DNA from: Centrapalus pauciflorus
Lineage: Eukaryota; Streptophyta; Magnoliopsida; Asterales; Asteraceae
Assembly (NCBI GenBank): GCA_020465985.1
Contig: JAANYP010002633.1
Location: forward strand, 62,001 to 126,000
Length of the DNA stretch: 64,000 nucleotides
Direction: 5' to 3'
In this document: in pieces, positions 52,495 through 64,000 of the stretch
Position numbering within the stretch: the first letter of the stretch is position 1
How the letters are laid out: every line of letters starts with the position of its first letter
Notes under the pieces: generated by a model
Told to the model about the DNA's origin: nothing
Databases searched by the model: none
The model's input: the letters and a program-made list of their open reading frames with translations, nothing else
Position numbers and translations under genes: made by a program

Positions 52495-53462
52495 AGAGTA
52501 AACTACATAAATGGACATTGTAGTTTGAAGCAAATTTCTAGCTTTTAAAAATCATACTAGTAGTCGCTACTTTAAAACTTGTCATGTTTTCGATCCTATT
52601 AAACTAAACTTTTCAAAAATGCCGACTTTATCATTTTGCAGTAATTTGATGTTTGGTCCTAAGTAATTAATTTTACTTTTTGGTCTATATTTAATTATTT
52701 ATACTTTTGTTATTACTTAATTAATAATTGCTATAAAAAATTAACTACAATTCATTTATGTATATTATTTGTATATTAATAGGTTGCATTATTATTATTA
52801 TTGTGTGTGTATATATATGGTATATATTTAATTACACCTAATTTATTATTCTTAGACAAAATAATATATTTTTCAAATTAGTTTAATTGACAAACATATG
52901 TCACTGTCTATCTATATATTTAATTTATTTATCATTCCTTTCTAATTCTGACATACATTTATCTTCATACCAATTTTCCATTTTTGATAGGGGCTATTAG
53001 TTTTTTGATTTAGTCTCATGTTCAGCATCTTTCTTCTTATAATGTTATTTTTTAATATATATATATATATATATAAATCTCTCATTTGAAAGTACTTTCT
53101 TGAAATCTAGAGAATCATCGACTTGTAATCGTAGGCTAGAATTCGCATGATTGATATTCGCCTTCATGGTAAAGAAAGTTCATAGAGATATATATCACAT
53201 TCGGGTGACAAAACTATGTACTCGATCAAAAAACCGACAAACCAAATTGAAACCGATACCATTTGTTTGGTCATCGGTTCCTTTCTTCCTTTTTTCAGTT
53301 TCGGTTGGGTTCAGGTTTTATGTTTTTCCATAATAAAAGTCGGGAAAATTTGATGTCATTCGGTTCGATTCTACTTTCTTTTTCCTTTTTTAGGTTATGC
53401 TTGGTCCCAAATTGGACAGTTGCACACCACAATTAACATACATCTTTAGCTGCTGAGAAATA
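51954..53462. other. Intergenic with a long poly(A) tract
   Basis: No gene supported. At 52454-52492 there are about 39 consecutive A residues, possibly a retroposed tail. At 53151-53333 an ORF lies in ggtttcggtt-rich repeat sequence and is not credible. Confidence 0.4.
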
Positions 53463-53902
53463 TCTATATCTATTAATAAAGCAACATGAGTTTGTCACAT
53501 GTCAATCTTTCGTGACATCTCAATTTCATTTTCCCATCTATTTTATTACCATAATTTCTATTCTAATGTTAAGGGAAGTAAATTAATAACTCTAATTATT
53601 TTTTATAAACTATTTATTATAATTTATTTTCATATTAATTAAAACTCTAATAAATTTACATATATAGTTAATAATCTATGGATCAACATTCTAATACAGT
53701 CACTAAAATTTTTATTTATCCGTATATTAAGTACTTTTAATTTTATAGTTTATATTGTTTAGATAAATCATTTTGAGTTTTAATATTAGCATTTAATTAT
53801 TTAGGATTTATAATTGTAATATACTAATTTAATTTAATATATGTATTTTAGAAAATATTATTTTATAAATATATCTCATGTAATACATATGCAAATAACT
53901 AG
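53463..53902 (+). mobile_element. Non-autonomous Helitron, complete ends
   Basis: Starts TCTATATCTATTAATAAAGC after an A, with a gtcacatgtcaatc box nearby. It ends with the small hairpin catgtaatacatatg, then caaataactag (CTAG at 53899-53902) followed by T. Length 440 bases, no coding. Confidence 0.82.
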
Positions 53903-53936
53903 TTGAATATATATATTATATAGACAGGGGTTTAAT

Positions 53937-54264
53937 ATGAAAAAAAACATGTTTTTCACATTTTTGCTGTTTAGTTCCTCCGTGTTATTTTTTCCCAATA
54001 AAATCCTTAAGTTATATATTTGTTTGTGATTTTTAAATTTTTTCTTTATTTTTTTAAAAAAGTTATCAAGTTTGTGGACTTTTTGGAGAAAAATAGTGAA
54101 AACATGTTTTTTTTTGGAAAAAATCAGAGTTGATTATGGAAAAAAACAAAACTTTTCCAAAAACCGGATTGAAAACAATAACTTACTTTCTTAGAAAAAA
54201 ATAACACAAAGAAACTAAATCACAAAAATATATGAAAACACGTTGGTTTTTTCATATTAAACCC
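53937..54264. mobile_element. Foldback MITE, ACATGTTTTCA family, diverged copy
   Basis: The left end ggggtttaatatgaaaaaaa pairs with the right end ttttttcatattaaaccc. The arms keep catgttttt and tccgtgttattttttccc blocks. It lies just downstream of the MTP stop codon. Confidence 0.8.
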
Positions 54265-54406
54265 GTAAACAATTGCAGATACAGATAGATATACCAGTCA
54301 CAATAATGCAATATCGATCTGTATAACCCACAAGAACTGAACCAACGATCCGAAAACATACAGTCGACAACTTACAAACCATGAGGTGAAATAATCAGTG
54401 TGATCT

Positions 54407-57400
54407 TTAGAGATGTGTGCGTGCATGCTCTGGTTTGTGAGAGTACTCGTAGTCGAGATGAACGAAAGCACGCTCAATCTCTGGCAACTGTTCGATTTTT
54501 TCTTGCAAGGATTCCCCGATATCATGAGCCGTTTGTAGTGGCATATCCGCAGGCAGGACAATGTCCACCTCAACAAAGTAATGAGATCCAAACGTATAAG
54601 CCCTTACCGTGTCGATGTGCCTGATCGCCTTGTGGTGGTTCCAACAGAGATACGTGAGCTTCTGAAGGTATTCTGGCGCAGCTGATTTCCCAACTAGCGA
54701 GTTCACGTTCTCGAGCACCGTTAGAGACCATGTTCGGATAGTGTACAGAGCCAACTGTTGGAACATAGAACAAGGTGGTAAGATACTGCAAGTCATAGGG
54801 TATGTTTGGCAAAACTAGCTGTAGCTTTGTGTTTTTAAAAGAGGTAGAGCTTTTAGTAGCTGAAGCTTTTGAGAGCTGAAACTTTCAGTTTTATAAATAT
54901 GTTTTTGGTAAAAGTAGCTGTAGTTGTAGTTTTTAGTATTAAATTACGTAAAAGGACATTAATATTAATTAAATGTGGTAGTTTATGATTAATAGAAGGG
55001 GAAAAAAGTAAATATGTTTGACTAAAAGCTCCGGAGCTTTTCAAAAGCTACTTCTACTAGCTTTTTATAAAAGAGCTTATTTTTGAGAAAATGAAAGCTC
55101 TATGTATCCTTCCAAACAAAGCTTTTATTTTTTAGTAGAGCTTATTCAAAATAAAAGCTTCTAGAAGCTCTCTACCAAACATAGCCATAAATTAGCATGG
55201 AACTTTTCTCTTTCGGGGTATGAACTTAGAAAGATCAAGTGGCAAGGAGACGGGCATTAAAACAGTGTAAGAACTCACTATGATAGCTCCAACGGGATCC
55301 ATCCAGTCACTAATATAATTAGCTAGTAGTACGGCAATTAGGCCAATGAGATTGGTGATGACGTCAAAAAAGTGATCTTGAGCGTAGGCTTTGACGATCT
55401 CATTGGTGAATGAACGACAATATATACACAGGATGAATTTCACAAACGTTACGGAAAGCATAATGCCTACAACCCATTGTTCTTGCTCCTTGGTCAAGTT
55501 AAACTCGTTCTCCTGGAACAGTTTCATGGCTAAGTTTAAGTCTAAAGCAATACGTTAAGAAACTACAATTACTCTTATGTCATTTGTTTGCTTACATAAG
55601 ATGCTAACGTGCGCACAGACTCCAATATTATTTGCAGTCCGAGAGTTGCCATGACCGATGCAAAGACAAGTATGCCCTGTGAATCATAACATACGTTAGG
55701 ATCTAAACTTCACGTCAACAATAATAGTAGTACTTCTTGTGCTGGCAATTGGTAAACTTTGAACCGTTATTAACGTATAAATGTTGGCTTGCTATTACTC
55801 AATATAGTTTACTGCATAAGTCGTAATCAAATCATCAGAAACAAGAAAAAATATGCAAGCATTAGCCATACAGAGCTATGCATTACCTTTATGGGATTAC
55901 TATAATTTGAAATCAACGATTAATTAAAATCCTAATGGCACATATACTTTGGTCTTTTGGACTGGACAACTCACGACTCGTAGAAAAGATCCAACCAAAG
56001 TCAGGGGTATACAACTAAACATGAATTCAGATAACATCGGCAGCTTAGATTAGGCACGTCCAGAGTGAAATCTAAATTCTACTGTGTGGACGGTGGAGTG
56101 ACAATCTGTTGCCAAAGAGCGTAAAACACTGCATAAAGACGATTGACCATAGAGCACTAAAAGATGTTACTTAAGGCCATAAATATTTATACACACATGT
56201 ATAAGATTTTAATTTAGTTGATCAACAGGATTATTATATTGAGGTGATATATGCTCTTAGCATTGGTGGTTACAGAAATCCTCCAAATGGCAACCCACCC
56301 TAGGGTAAAGAAGTTGGGGGCTGCCCGACAGACTGTACCAGAACAGATACCATACGGCTTGTTCTTGGTTCCAATTTTCTAAATGCCTCAGTTCCAGTCT
56401 GGTTTTGTACCTTTTCACTGTAAAAGTCTGAACTAGACTCCAAACCAACAACACACCAAAACTAGACTGAAGTCACAGAACCAAACAGGTACCATGTGGT
56501 TAGATTCTCGGTTCCCATTTTCTTAAATTTTCAGTATTGTTTCATTTCGGTCCAAGTTTTGTACCATTGCTCGTTTCACACCCTAACTCATCTATTGGGG
56601 CCATGACCAATGAGAAAGATGTAAATCGCATATCCCACAACTAAGGGCTATATATGCTTCCTATAGATTCTATGTTTAAATCGCTAAGCTACATTTGCGG
56701 GGACTACAGAAATCCACCATCAATAGAAATCATAACAAAAGTAAATTTACATTAGATGATGGAGAGATGTAAGGAATCTGAGTACAAATATTAACTAGTG
56801 CAGTGTGATTGCTACATATTCTTGCATGTGAAAACAATGGGAAATGCCTCATGATGATTGGAAGACTGACTAACCAAAGGCTGCATTCGTCTCTTTCCAA
56901 TTGGATACTGATAAGGGTTTGGAATCTGCATGGAGAAAGCTGTAAACCAAAGGATAAATCCAGACAAGAGGTCAAGAAGTGAATCTAACGTGGAGGCTAT
57001 TATGGCCAATGAACCGCTCCTAATGGATGCATAAACTTTTGCAGCAAAAAGAATCATGTTTGCAACATTCGATATTCTGATGGCAAGTGTCTCCTTTCGT
57101 GCCAAACTTTCCTTCTCTTCCTACAACACAACCAATCAGTTTTTCTAGTCAATTTGTTAATCTGTTTGATATTCTGAAAATCTAGCTTAGACAATTGAAT
57201 GCCTTGAAAGGTTGTGTATACCGCAGACATACGAGGCACGAAGCCACGCTCTGCTAAGGCATCCATCTCAGTGAACCCCTCCAGCATCTCTACTTGCTGC
57301 TGGTAATACTCTGCCACATTGTCTTCAGGACCTGAGAAATATTGAAGTAAATCAAATGAATGCAACCAAGCAGCATATGCTTGAATTGAACCTATACTAC

Positions 57401-58898
57401 ATTATGCAATACTTCTGTCACCACACGTTGATTCAGCTGCAAATATAGAATTACTCAGGTAAGATGAATAGAACTATACGACATTTTGCACTAGAATGAA
57501 GTTTTCAAGGTGTAATCTTGGATAATGTTTTGCATACACAACCAATATCAAATAAATTTACCTCAGGCTCCATCTTTGTATGTTGGGTTTAAACTTTAAA
57601 GTTTGAACCTTGTAGACTCAAGTTCTTATTGCTGACCACTATAACTTACAATAAATCATCTATCAAGCATTTAGCTTGAATAATTTCTAGCCCCCAACGG
57701 GTTCATATTCCAATTTCACCTTCACCTAATTCAAAATATTGTAACAAAAAAAGATGCCCAACTCTTCAAAATGATTTCTTTATATCAAAAGTAGATTCTA
57801 AAGGATAAAAACATATATACCACAAAAAAGTTTTTCATCCAAACTCATAACAGAGGTGTGCTTCTTTCAACATTTCTCCCCTTGCCAAATCCTTGCATTA
57901 GGTGCTTTGGAGAAGGGTCAGGTCATGGGTGCACCCCATGCAACATTGGCCATATCCCAAATTATTGACAGTGATTCTGAAGGGATGGGAGAATCAGGAT
58001 ATGCAAGGGGCAGCTTTGTTCATGCCTGATACTTGACCAGAAAAATTACTAAAAAGTCAAAAAGTTATATGACATAGCCACATCCATAAGTTTTACATTT
58101 GGATACACACATGTACATATAAAGGCTTCCGTATCCCAAATTTTTCAGAACTCCCGGATCCCATTATTCGCCTTCAATACACATATCCTTGGGTCATAGC
58201 AAATTACATAATTCCAAACTCAAATACAACTGCACCAAACAGACTAACATTTTTTTTTTGAATGGCAAACTATCCTGCTCCTGCTCCTAAATTTCAACTT
58301 GACTCCGACAGAAGTCGAGCCGTGACCTCTCACATACATATCCACCCCTTACCAAAATCGGCTAGCATAAATGATAGCATAACACTGGGCATTCATCTGA
58401 TTGGAAGTTAGTTGTATAACCTATGTTACTCAGGATGAGTGAAACGAAAAATCACAAATCTAAACACACTGTGAAAGCCCAAAACTCTATGAAGTAATCA
58501 TCAAAGTGGAAAAGACCAACTGATAGACAAATAGCACACAAACAAAAGAGTTCTACACAATAGAAACGACGAAAACAAAATAAACAAAATAAGGTTTCGT
58601 CAGCATATATCAGCTTTTTCTAATGTAGCAACTTAGATCAAATTATTTTATGTAAAAAATCAAAATCAAATCATGAATGGTATAAGAAACCGGTTTGTAT
58701 ATTTCCACCTGATACCCCGAGACAGTCATGGAGTCGTCGAGGAGGTTTCTCCGTGTGCTCAGAAGAAAACTGAAATCCATCAAAGTTCAACCTCCAGGAT
58801 CCGTCACAACCGCCGGCGCCACCAATTTTAACATCCTTGAAGAGCAATAACTCTTCTTCACCACCGTGATTACCTTCTACACTCACCGGCTCCACCAT
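54407..58898 (-). CDS. MTP11: Mn-type cation diffusion facilitator (MTP11-like), six exons
   Basis: Membrane transporter of the Mn-CDF subgroup, which in plants loads Mn into Golgi/prevacuolar compartments and gives Mn tolerance. Exons in transcript order: 58709-58898, 57222-57331, 56875-57120, 55596-55676, 55279-55512, 54407-54754. Phases close: 1209 nt, 402 aa (Arabidopsis MTP11 about 394). The N-terminus begins MVEP, with GPEDNVAEYYQQQVEMLEGF from residue 64. The two metal-binding DxxxD motifs of the Mn group are present: D146-S-L-L-D150 (TM2) and D255-H-F-F-D259 (TM5). The C-terminal cytosolic domain has the conserved HIDTVRAYTFGSHYFVEVDI stretch, ending HARTHL. The intron before the last exon contains a MITE. 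MTP9/10 are less likely because sequence blocks match MTP11 best from memory. Confidence 0.95.
54798..55186. mobile_element. TIR MITE in the last MTP intron
   Basis: The left end gggtatgtttggcaaaacta pairs with the right end taccaaacatagcc. ATA flanks both sides (54795-54797, 55187-55189). The interior is packed with agctttt/aaaagct motifs that pair with each other. A 3 bp A/T duplication favours a PIF/Harbinger-like class. Confidence 0.8.
56250..56720. repeat. Unclassified repeat in an MTP intron
   Basis: Two related blocks, agaacagataccatacggct and agaaccaaacaggtaccatg, plus tctcggttcc/ttcttggttcc motifs, suggest a decayed repetitive element. Terminal repeats are not identified. Confidence 0.35.
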
Positions 58899-59200
58899 TG
58901 TAGACGGTATAACAGATCCGAACCCGAAACGGAAGAAACAAAGGTTTTGAAATTGAAAATGAATGTAGTCGTACCATGTACGTACTCAACCACAGAAACA
59001 GAGTGGTTTGTATAAGAAACCGAAAGATGATAAGGAATGTATAAATTTTGAGATTTTTTGAGGACCAATTATGGAAGATATCGTGTTTAGTGGTAGGTAC
59101 AAGAAGCACGAAATGCGCGTGGTGAAGACGCGCTACCGGTCGCGGGTGACACGTGGTTGGTCCGGTGGTGGTTCGGAGGCGGCGGCGGAGGGAGAAAAAA
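58899..59200 (-). promoter_or_regulatory. MTP11-like upstream region with a G-box
   Basis: On the minus strand this holds the 5'UTR and proximal promoter. A perfect G-box CACGTG lies at 59150-59155, about 250 bases from the start codon, in a locally GC-rich patch. Functional use is not shown. Confidence 0.4.
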
Positions 59201-59316
59201 TATGTGTTTGCTTTGACTTAAGTAATACCCCGCTCGGAAAGTGGGGAATGCAACATATTTTATTACAATGTTTTCTAATTTCTAATTTGAATTTTAGTAC
59301 AGCTAACATTTTTTTA

Positions 59317-59550
59317 GGGTTTATTACAATAAAACAAACATGTTTTGATGTTTTCGTTATTTTTAAATAAAAATTCTCAAGTTAATTTTTTATTTTTGAT
59401 TTAGTAAAATTTGACTATTAGAATCCGGTTTTTAAGTTTTTAAAAAATAAAAAATAAATAAACTTAAGAACTTTTTTAGAAAAAAATAATATGGAATGAT
59501 GAAAACGTGAAAATGATGAAAATATATTAGTTTTTTTTTCATAATAAACC
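59317..59550. mobile_element. Foldback MITE, ACATGTTTTCA family, short diverged copy
   Basis: The left end gggtttattacaataaaaca, then acatgttttgatgtttt, is complementary to the right end (gatgaaaatatattagttttt, then cataataaacc). Central copies of gaatccggtttttaag match the family centre. Confidence 0.7.
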
Positions 59551-59689
59551 ATTTTTTTACAGCAAAATGTACATGTTTATATAAACATACTCTTAAATTT
59601 ATACATTTATTCATGATGGGACATGAACTTCCAACCATAGATCTTCTTAATATCATAGCTAACATGATTTTCATATATCTTACTTAAGT

Positions 59690-61300
59690 TTTTTTTTTAA
59701 CTACATAGATGTATTAAAACTATAAACCATAAACTCTAGCAAAGAGCTAGAGATATATAGTGCATACAAAATTGTCACCAAGGACAAAAAAATAATAATA
59801 ATAAAAGAGAAATAAAAAATAAAAAGTACAACACCAGAAAAAAAAGATTAACTAACAAGAGATTTTCGCAACCAAGAGCTCCAACACAATTTCTTACGCA
59901 TTTTCTCCCGAGTAGATAACCAAAAAAAAGTCCAAGCTTGCACCATGCCAAAGGGAGAGTGAATCGCCCCGAGAATCTTGTGTAAATATCACATTATTCA
60001 TTATCTTCCAAATTACTCAACATAATACTAAAACTGAAGTCGAAAACACCTCCAAAGTAATACCGCAAAAGCCCAATTCAAATCCCCAACATAATAGAGC
60101 CGCAGCCGAGTCACACGAAGGTTCTCTAACACTCCACCATCTTTTAAAATCGTCAATCAATCTATCTATATATTATAATAATTGAGAACAATTTCTGCCA
60201 CGTGTCAACAGTCTAATACCCCACTTTTTCATTTTTCCGTTCTTTTTCCAAAAATAAAAATTAACATTAATTTAAGTAACATTCTTATCATGTAAATGAT
60301 TCAATTTAAACTTTATTGTTGAAACTTATTATTTTTGTTACCTAAAATAATTCAAACTACAATTAATATTCATCAAAAGTTTTCAAGATTAACAAGCTAA
60401 AATAAATTTTTTTAAAAATCAATAAAATAATAAACTTCATGTTTAAATGACCAAAAGGGTAAATAATTTAAAAAATCGGTAAAATAAAAAATTAGTTTTA
60501 TAATAAAAAATTTTAAAATATTGACTTAGATGGTTAGAGTCATCATTTTTTACCATTAAATCAATAATTCAAATATTTTGGATCACATTTTAGTCGTCTT
60601 CTTTGACTTAAATATTGACTTAGTATCATCATTTTTTACCATTGACTCAATAATTTTGCATATATGTCATCTTTTTATTGGTTTTTATTGTATCTTAATT
60701 TTTTAAAAAAATTTGTTGAAGGTTTTTAAAGGATCCAACCTCTTTATTAATATTTAATTTATAACAAATATTTTTCATCAATCCATGTAATACATGGGTA
60801 TTAATCTAGTTCTCTAAATAAATTACATCTACAAAACAAATAGTCCTCAGATTCCAAAACATACCACAAAGAGAACAAGAAGATGAATGGAAAAGCAACC
60901 CCCTCTTAAATAAGTTGCTATAAGTCGGTAGCCTAGAATGGAGGATTTTCCAAGCCAATAAATTAATTTGTTTGGAACAGATTTGGTCCAATTGACCTCC
61001 ATTCCTATATGGGACGTAGAGCCCATATCATCCAAAGCTTTACAAATAGAAGAAACCGAAAAGAAACTGGAGTTCGCAAAAGCCCAACGCCATGAGATAC
61101 CACCATCATTAGACAAGTAATCTACTTGAAAAAGAGAAGATAAATTCACATTAAACTCATCAAACTGTTTTTGAATTGAAGCAATCGAAAACCAATTGCC
61201 ACTCTTTTTATTAGACATCGGATCTACACGTTAAGCCTTTTTAAACCCGTGAAGTGAAAGACTGACATGTTTCCAAAGAGCATTGGAATCGGTTTTCAAC
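59690..61300 (-). pseudogene. LINE (non-LTR retrotransposon) 3' part, decayed
   Basis: Read on the minus strand, frames with shifts and stops give the end of a plant L1-type ORF2. NGGISWRWAF and WTKSVPNK are followed, after a frameshift, by LLAWKILHSRLPTYSNLFKR and SCSLCG, the zf-RVT region. Beyond the Helitron at 60161-60809 comes the C-terminal tail (WSVREPSCDSAAALLCWGFE, then VIWKIMNNVIF). A run of T at 59691-59699 marks the poly(A) tail. The 5' part (endonuclease, RT core) is absent; the element is cut by a Helitron at 61301. Confidence 0.8.
60161..60809 (+). mobile_element. Non-autonomous Helitron inserted in the LINE
   Basis: Begins TCTATCTATATATTATAATA after an A, with a ccacgtgtcaaca box. 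It ends with the hairpin ccatgtaatacatgg, then gtattaatCTAG and T at 60810. LINE coding resumes on both sides, which proves the insertion boundaries. An internal partial duplication (tatcatcattttttaccatt type) is present. 649 bases, no coding. Confidence 0.93.
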
Positions 61301-61595
61301 CTAGATTATATATTCATGTACTACATAGGTTGAATTTAAAAAAAAACTAAAAATAAATATTTATAAAAATACATGGAATATTTATAAAAAATTTGATTTA
61401 TTGGATATTAGCTAATTATATATTAGATTAGTTAGATTTGATTATAATAATAGATTGAATTTGATTTGATTTTAATTGAATTTAATTTTACTAATGACAT
61501 GTAGCAGATTAAAGTTTTGACACGTGTCGAATTAAATGAGGGATCGACACATGACAAATTAGTTACTCATTTAATAATATTTGTAGATAGAATAG
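61301..61595 (-). mobile_element. Non-autonomous Helitron, minus strand
   Basis: On the minus strand the 5' end is near TCTATTCTATCTACAAATAT, with a CATGTGTCGATCC box. The 3' end reads CCTATGTAGTACATG, then AATATATAATCTAG at 61301 followed by G (not the usual T). The exact 5' base is uncertain by a few positions. It bounds the LINE remnant on the right. Confidence 0.75.
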
Positions 61596-61597
61596 AT

Positions 61598-62178
61598 CAT
61601 TTTACTTTTAAAATCCATTTCACTTATACCATTTGTTAATTGAATTGTATGGTCCATTTTCCATATCTAAATTTGATACAATCTTTTTCCATCTAAAAAG
61701 ATGTCGGCATGTCAAATATCAACATGTAACATTTTGAAAACTAATAATCATGTAAAGAGTGTTGCAAAAAATTTAGTGTTTGATTTAACTTCTGTTGTTT
61801 GATGTCACAATTATCAAATAACCAGTTGTTAAAGTGTTTGGATTTGTGTTTTAACATGTAAAATGATCAAATAATAATTTATTAAGCAAATAAGCTACAA
61901 CTTTTAGTTTATGAAAAAGTGTAGTAACACTAATTCTTACCACAAATAATCATTTATCAATGAATGCAACACAAAAAATATAAACCAATTATTTATGTTA
62001 TTGTAACGTAATGATCTAGAAATCTTAATCATAACTCAGAACCAAACACCCACTTATTAAGTTACTGTACGTTAATTGTATTTAGAGACATTATTTTACT
62101 TTTAAAATCCGTTTCGCTTGCACCATTTGTTAATTGAAATGTATGGTCCATTTTCCGGATCAAAATTTGTTACGATTA
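61598..62178. repeat. Direct repeat pair enclosing a MITE-like segment
   Basis: About 85 bases from ttttacttttaaaatcc through atggtccattttcc occur at 61600-61665 and again at 62094-62157. Between them lies a segment (about 61755-62055) that is the inverted relative of 6480-6856. The direct repeat could be a duplication made when the segment arrived, or part of a larger element. Confidence 0.6.
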
Positions 62179-62200
62179 ATATGATTTTATGTTTGAAAAT

Positions 62201-64000
62201 TGTAACATCCCAATTTTGAGATAATTACGTGCAATTATTTTAGTGGATATTTAAATAATTAATATCGTGTTGGACCAATGAGATCCCGAGTAGTGGATTG
62301 ATACGTGTCGGGTTTGCGAGTTACGTGTCTCCGGGTAATTAAATTAGTGGATTAATTATATATTTGGGTTCGTGGAATTAAAGGGGTTAAGTGGATTTTA
62401 ATTGAGAAAAAGGGATATCGGGTTCGGGTTATGGGGTCGGAACCCGTCGAAATTAGAAAATATATGTACGTGCGTTCTTATCCTTCTCCTCCTTTAGAAA
62501 GTGTGTGCACTGTGTGTGTGTGTGTGAATTGAAGCAGCAGAGAATTGAGGCAAGATCAAAAGTCTAGTTGCTGAAATTGAAGCTCTCATCTTTCCTTTTG
62601 TGTTTTTGATTAAGTGGAGGTAAGAATTTAAGGTTTTGGGTTATTAAATTCGTATATGAGATGTGTTGAATTCGTGGGTGGGATTCTGAAATGTATAGTC
62701 GAGTTGTAGATGTGTTGTGGAGTATTTTTGATCTGGAAATCGAGTTTTTGGGGGAGTTTTAACCCCTGGCCGAAGCAGAGCAGCAGAAGCAGGAAAGGAA
62801 GAAGACAGCCGCAGCGCGGCCGAGATGGTGGGGCGGCGCGACCGCGATCGCGGCGCGGCCGTGTTGCCTGAGCGCGGGCGTGATCGAGGGGGGAGGGTTT
62901 GGAGCCAGTTTTGGGGTATTTGGGTCCCGTTTGAGCTGTTTTTGAGTCGGGATATTGTTGGGAATTGTGAGTCGGGTTTTGATCAAGTTCTCGGAACTTT
63001 ATCGGGGTTGTTTTCGAGTTAGAGTTTTGGGATTCAATTGGGGGTTGCTTTTGGGTTCGAGTTGAGTTCATTATGAGTTTGTGATAGGTGTTCGTGGATT
63101 TGTGTTAACGAGTTGGGATTTGTGTAATTTCAGGGACGAGTCAGCGAGCCGAGCCAAGTCAAAGATTCCGAGATTAGTGGACTGATCAGGTGAGTACCCG
63201 AGTCTTTTCCAAACGAGCGCTCCGTTTTCTGAGTTGTGTCGTGCTATTTGTGTATATTGTGCTATGCTGTGTATGAGACAGGGACGCGGGCTTCAGGTAT
63301 GATTCTATTCTTATATATATGTGCATGAGATGAGATCCAGTCCGGGGTCCGTGATGAGTTCCATACGGACGGTGATTCGCGATGTGTGATCGCGCGGGTT
63401 GACTGTCCCTAACAGTCCTTGGGGCGTGTATACACGGCAGGGCCTGTAGCCGGTTCGCGCCCGTGCTACAGGGTGTGAGCTAACCACCGGTGCGCACGGT
63501 CGTTAGCTGGGGAAGGGTCCCCCTTTCAGTGATTCTGTGCAGGGCTTGGGATCTCATGCTATGTGTTCATACCTGTATTGTGATGATGATTGCCAGGGAT
63601 CGAGCTAGAGATTGCTTTGCGTGAATGTGCTAGGTGTATGTGTGTTACGTGTATTCTGTGCAGAGTCTTAACCCTCGAGTACTCACGAGCTTTCGAGCTT
63701 ACGTATTCGAGTCTTCCGTGTTCAGGGTATCAAGGGAAGAGATGAGTAGCTGGGTTTGCTGATCAGGGGATTGCGGGGATCGGGAATCATCTGGGGAGCT
63801 TGGTGTTAGTTTTGTGTAATGATCTAATCAGTGTTAATTATGTTAGCAGCTTTTGGGATTATGTAATCAGCGGATTATATGTTGATTGTGTTATGCAAAA
63901 GTTTTAAATTAATAGTGGATTCTAGTTTATCCTGTGACGTGTGCATAATAGAGCTGTTGCGATAAGCCACCTGTGTATTGAATTGACGTGGCATTTCCGG
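62201..64000 (+). mobile_element. LTR of a Ty3/gypsy-type retrotransposon, partial
   Basis: Starts tgtaacatcccaattttgag, a common plant gypsy (chromovirus) LTR start, and runs off the window. It is far GC-richer than anything else here, with a CpG-dense patch at 62810-62890. Splice-like sites (taagtggag|gtaagaattt, gtaatttcag|ggacgag, gatcag|gtgagtaccc) suggest an intron-bearing leader. With no polypurine tract before 62201 it is the 5' LTR of a plus-strand element or a solo LTR. ORFs inside (for example the 147-codon minus frame at 62628-63071) are shadows. Confidence 0.65.

Noticed and set aside
59071..59370. 99-codon ORF divergent from the MTP gene
   Set aside because: Lies in the MTP promoter and runs into a foldback MITE; no recognisable domain.
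62628..63071. 147-codon Pro/Arg/Thr-rich minus ORF
   Set aside because: Lies antisense within a GC-rich LTR; composition reflects the LTR, with no domain recognised.

Overview
This is a plant nuclear window, most likely from a eudicot. It is AT-rich and has long intergenic spacers. Its genes carry many GT-AG introns, there are dense MITEs, Helitrons, LINE and LTR remnants, and long (AT)n microsatellites. The conserved proteins look dicot-like when compared from memory with Arabidopsis; I cannot name the species. No bacterial, organellar or viral gene set is visible.

Three conserved genes were rebuilt exon by exon, with all splice phases closing. (1) A six-exon cytosolic dehydroascorbate reductase (DHAR), plus strand, 7271-10384, 212 aa. 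(2) A 17-exon tonoplast-type sulfate transporter of the SULTR4 group, minus strand, 24266-35705, 687 aa. (3) A six-exon manganese-type CDF transporter resembling MTP11, minus strand, 54407-58898, 402 aa. A fourth, short gene is hidden by its small exons: a three-exon gene for a plant-specific domain protein (A_thal_3526 / PF09713 type, unknown function), minus strand, 18481-19750, 122 aa. A possible two-exon micro-gene lies at 21412-21874, with weak support. The four genes look like independent transcription units. Sulfate release, ascorbate recycling and Mn handling are not known to form one locus-level system.

The rest is mostly mobile DNA. 0-6.1 kb: Helitron ends, a tandem 1.1-1.4 kb duplication with datable hAT insertions, and TIR elements seated in TA/CA microsatellites. 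6.4-18 kb: DHAR with MITEs in and around it, a minus-strand Helitron, and Mutator-like MITEs with 9-10 bp target duplications. 18-24 kb: the small gene, SINE-like fragments and short tandem repeats. 24-36 kb: SULTR4, whose introns hold Tourist-like MITEs and a small solo LTR. 36-41.6 kb: a TIR element, an LTR-like remnant, a Helitron end and degenerate tandem repeats. 41.6-50.6 kb: a large nested structure. It is a foldback element whose left arm is split by a ~7.6 kb Helitron-like insertion carrying exon-like blocks, including an RNase H-like fragment with its D-E-D residues, and whose spacer holds another foldback MITE. 51-54.3 kb: MITE, Helitron and foldback copies. 54.4-59.2 kb: the MTP gene. 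59.3-62.2 kb: a decayed LINE interrupted by two Helitrons, then a MITE. 62.2-64 kb: the start of a GC- and CpG-rich LTR running off the window.

I found no previously undescribed system of genes. The most unusual items are the nested foldback/Helitron assembly, the duplication with built-in relative dating, and the TIR elements bounded by microsatellites.
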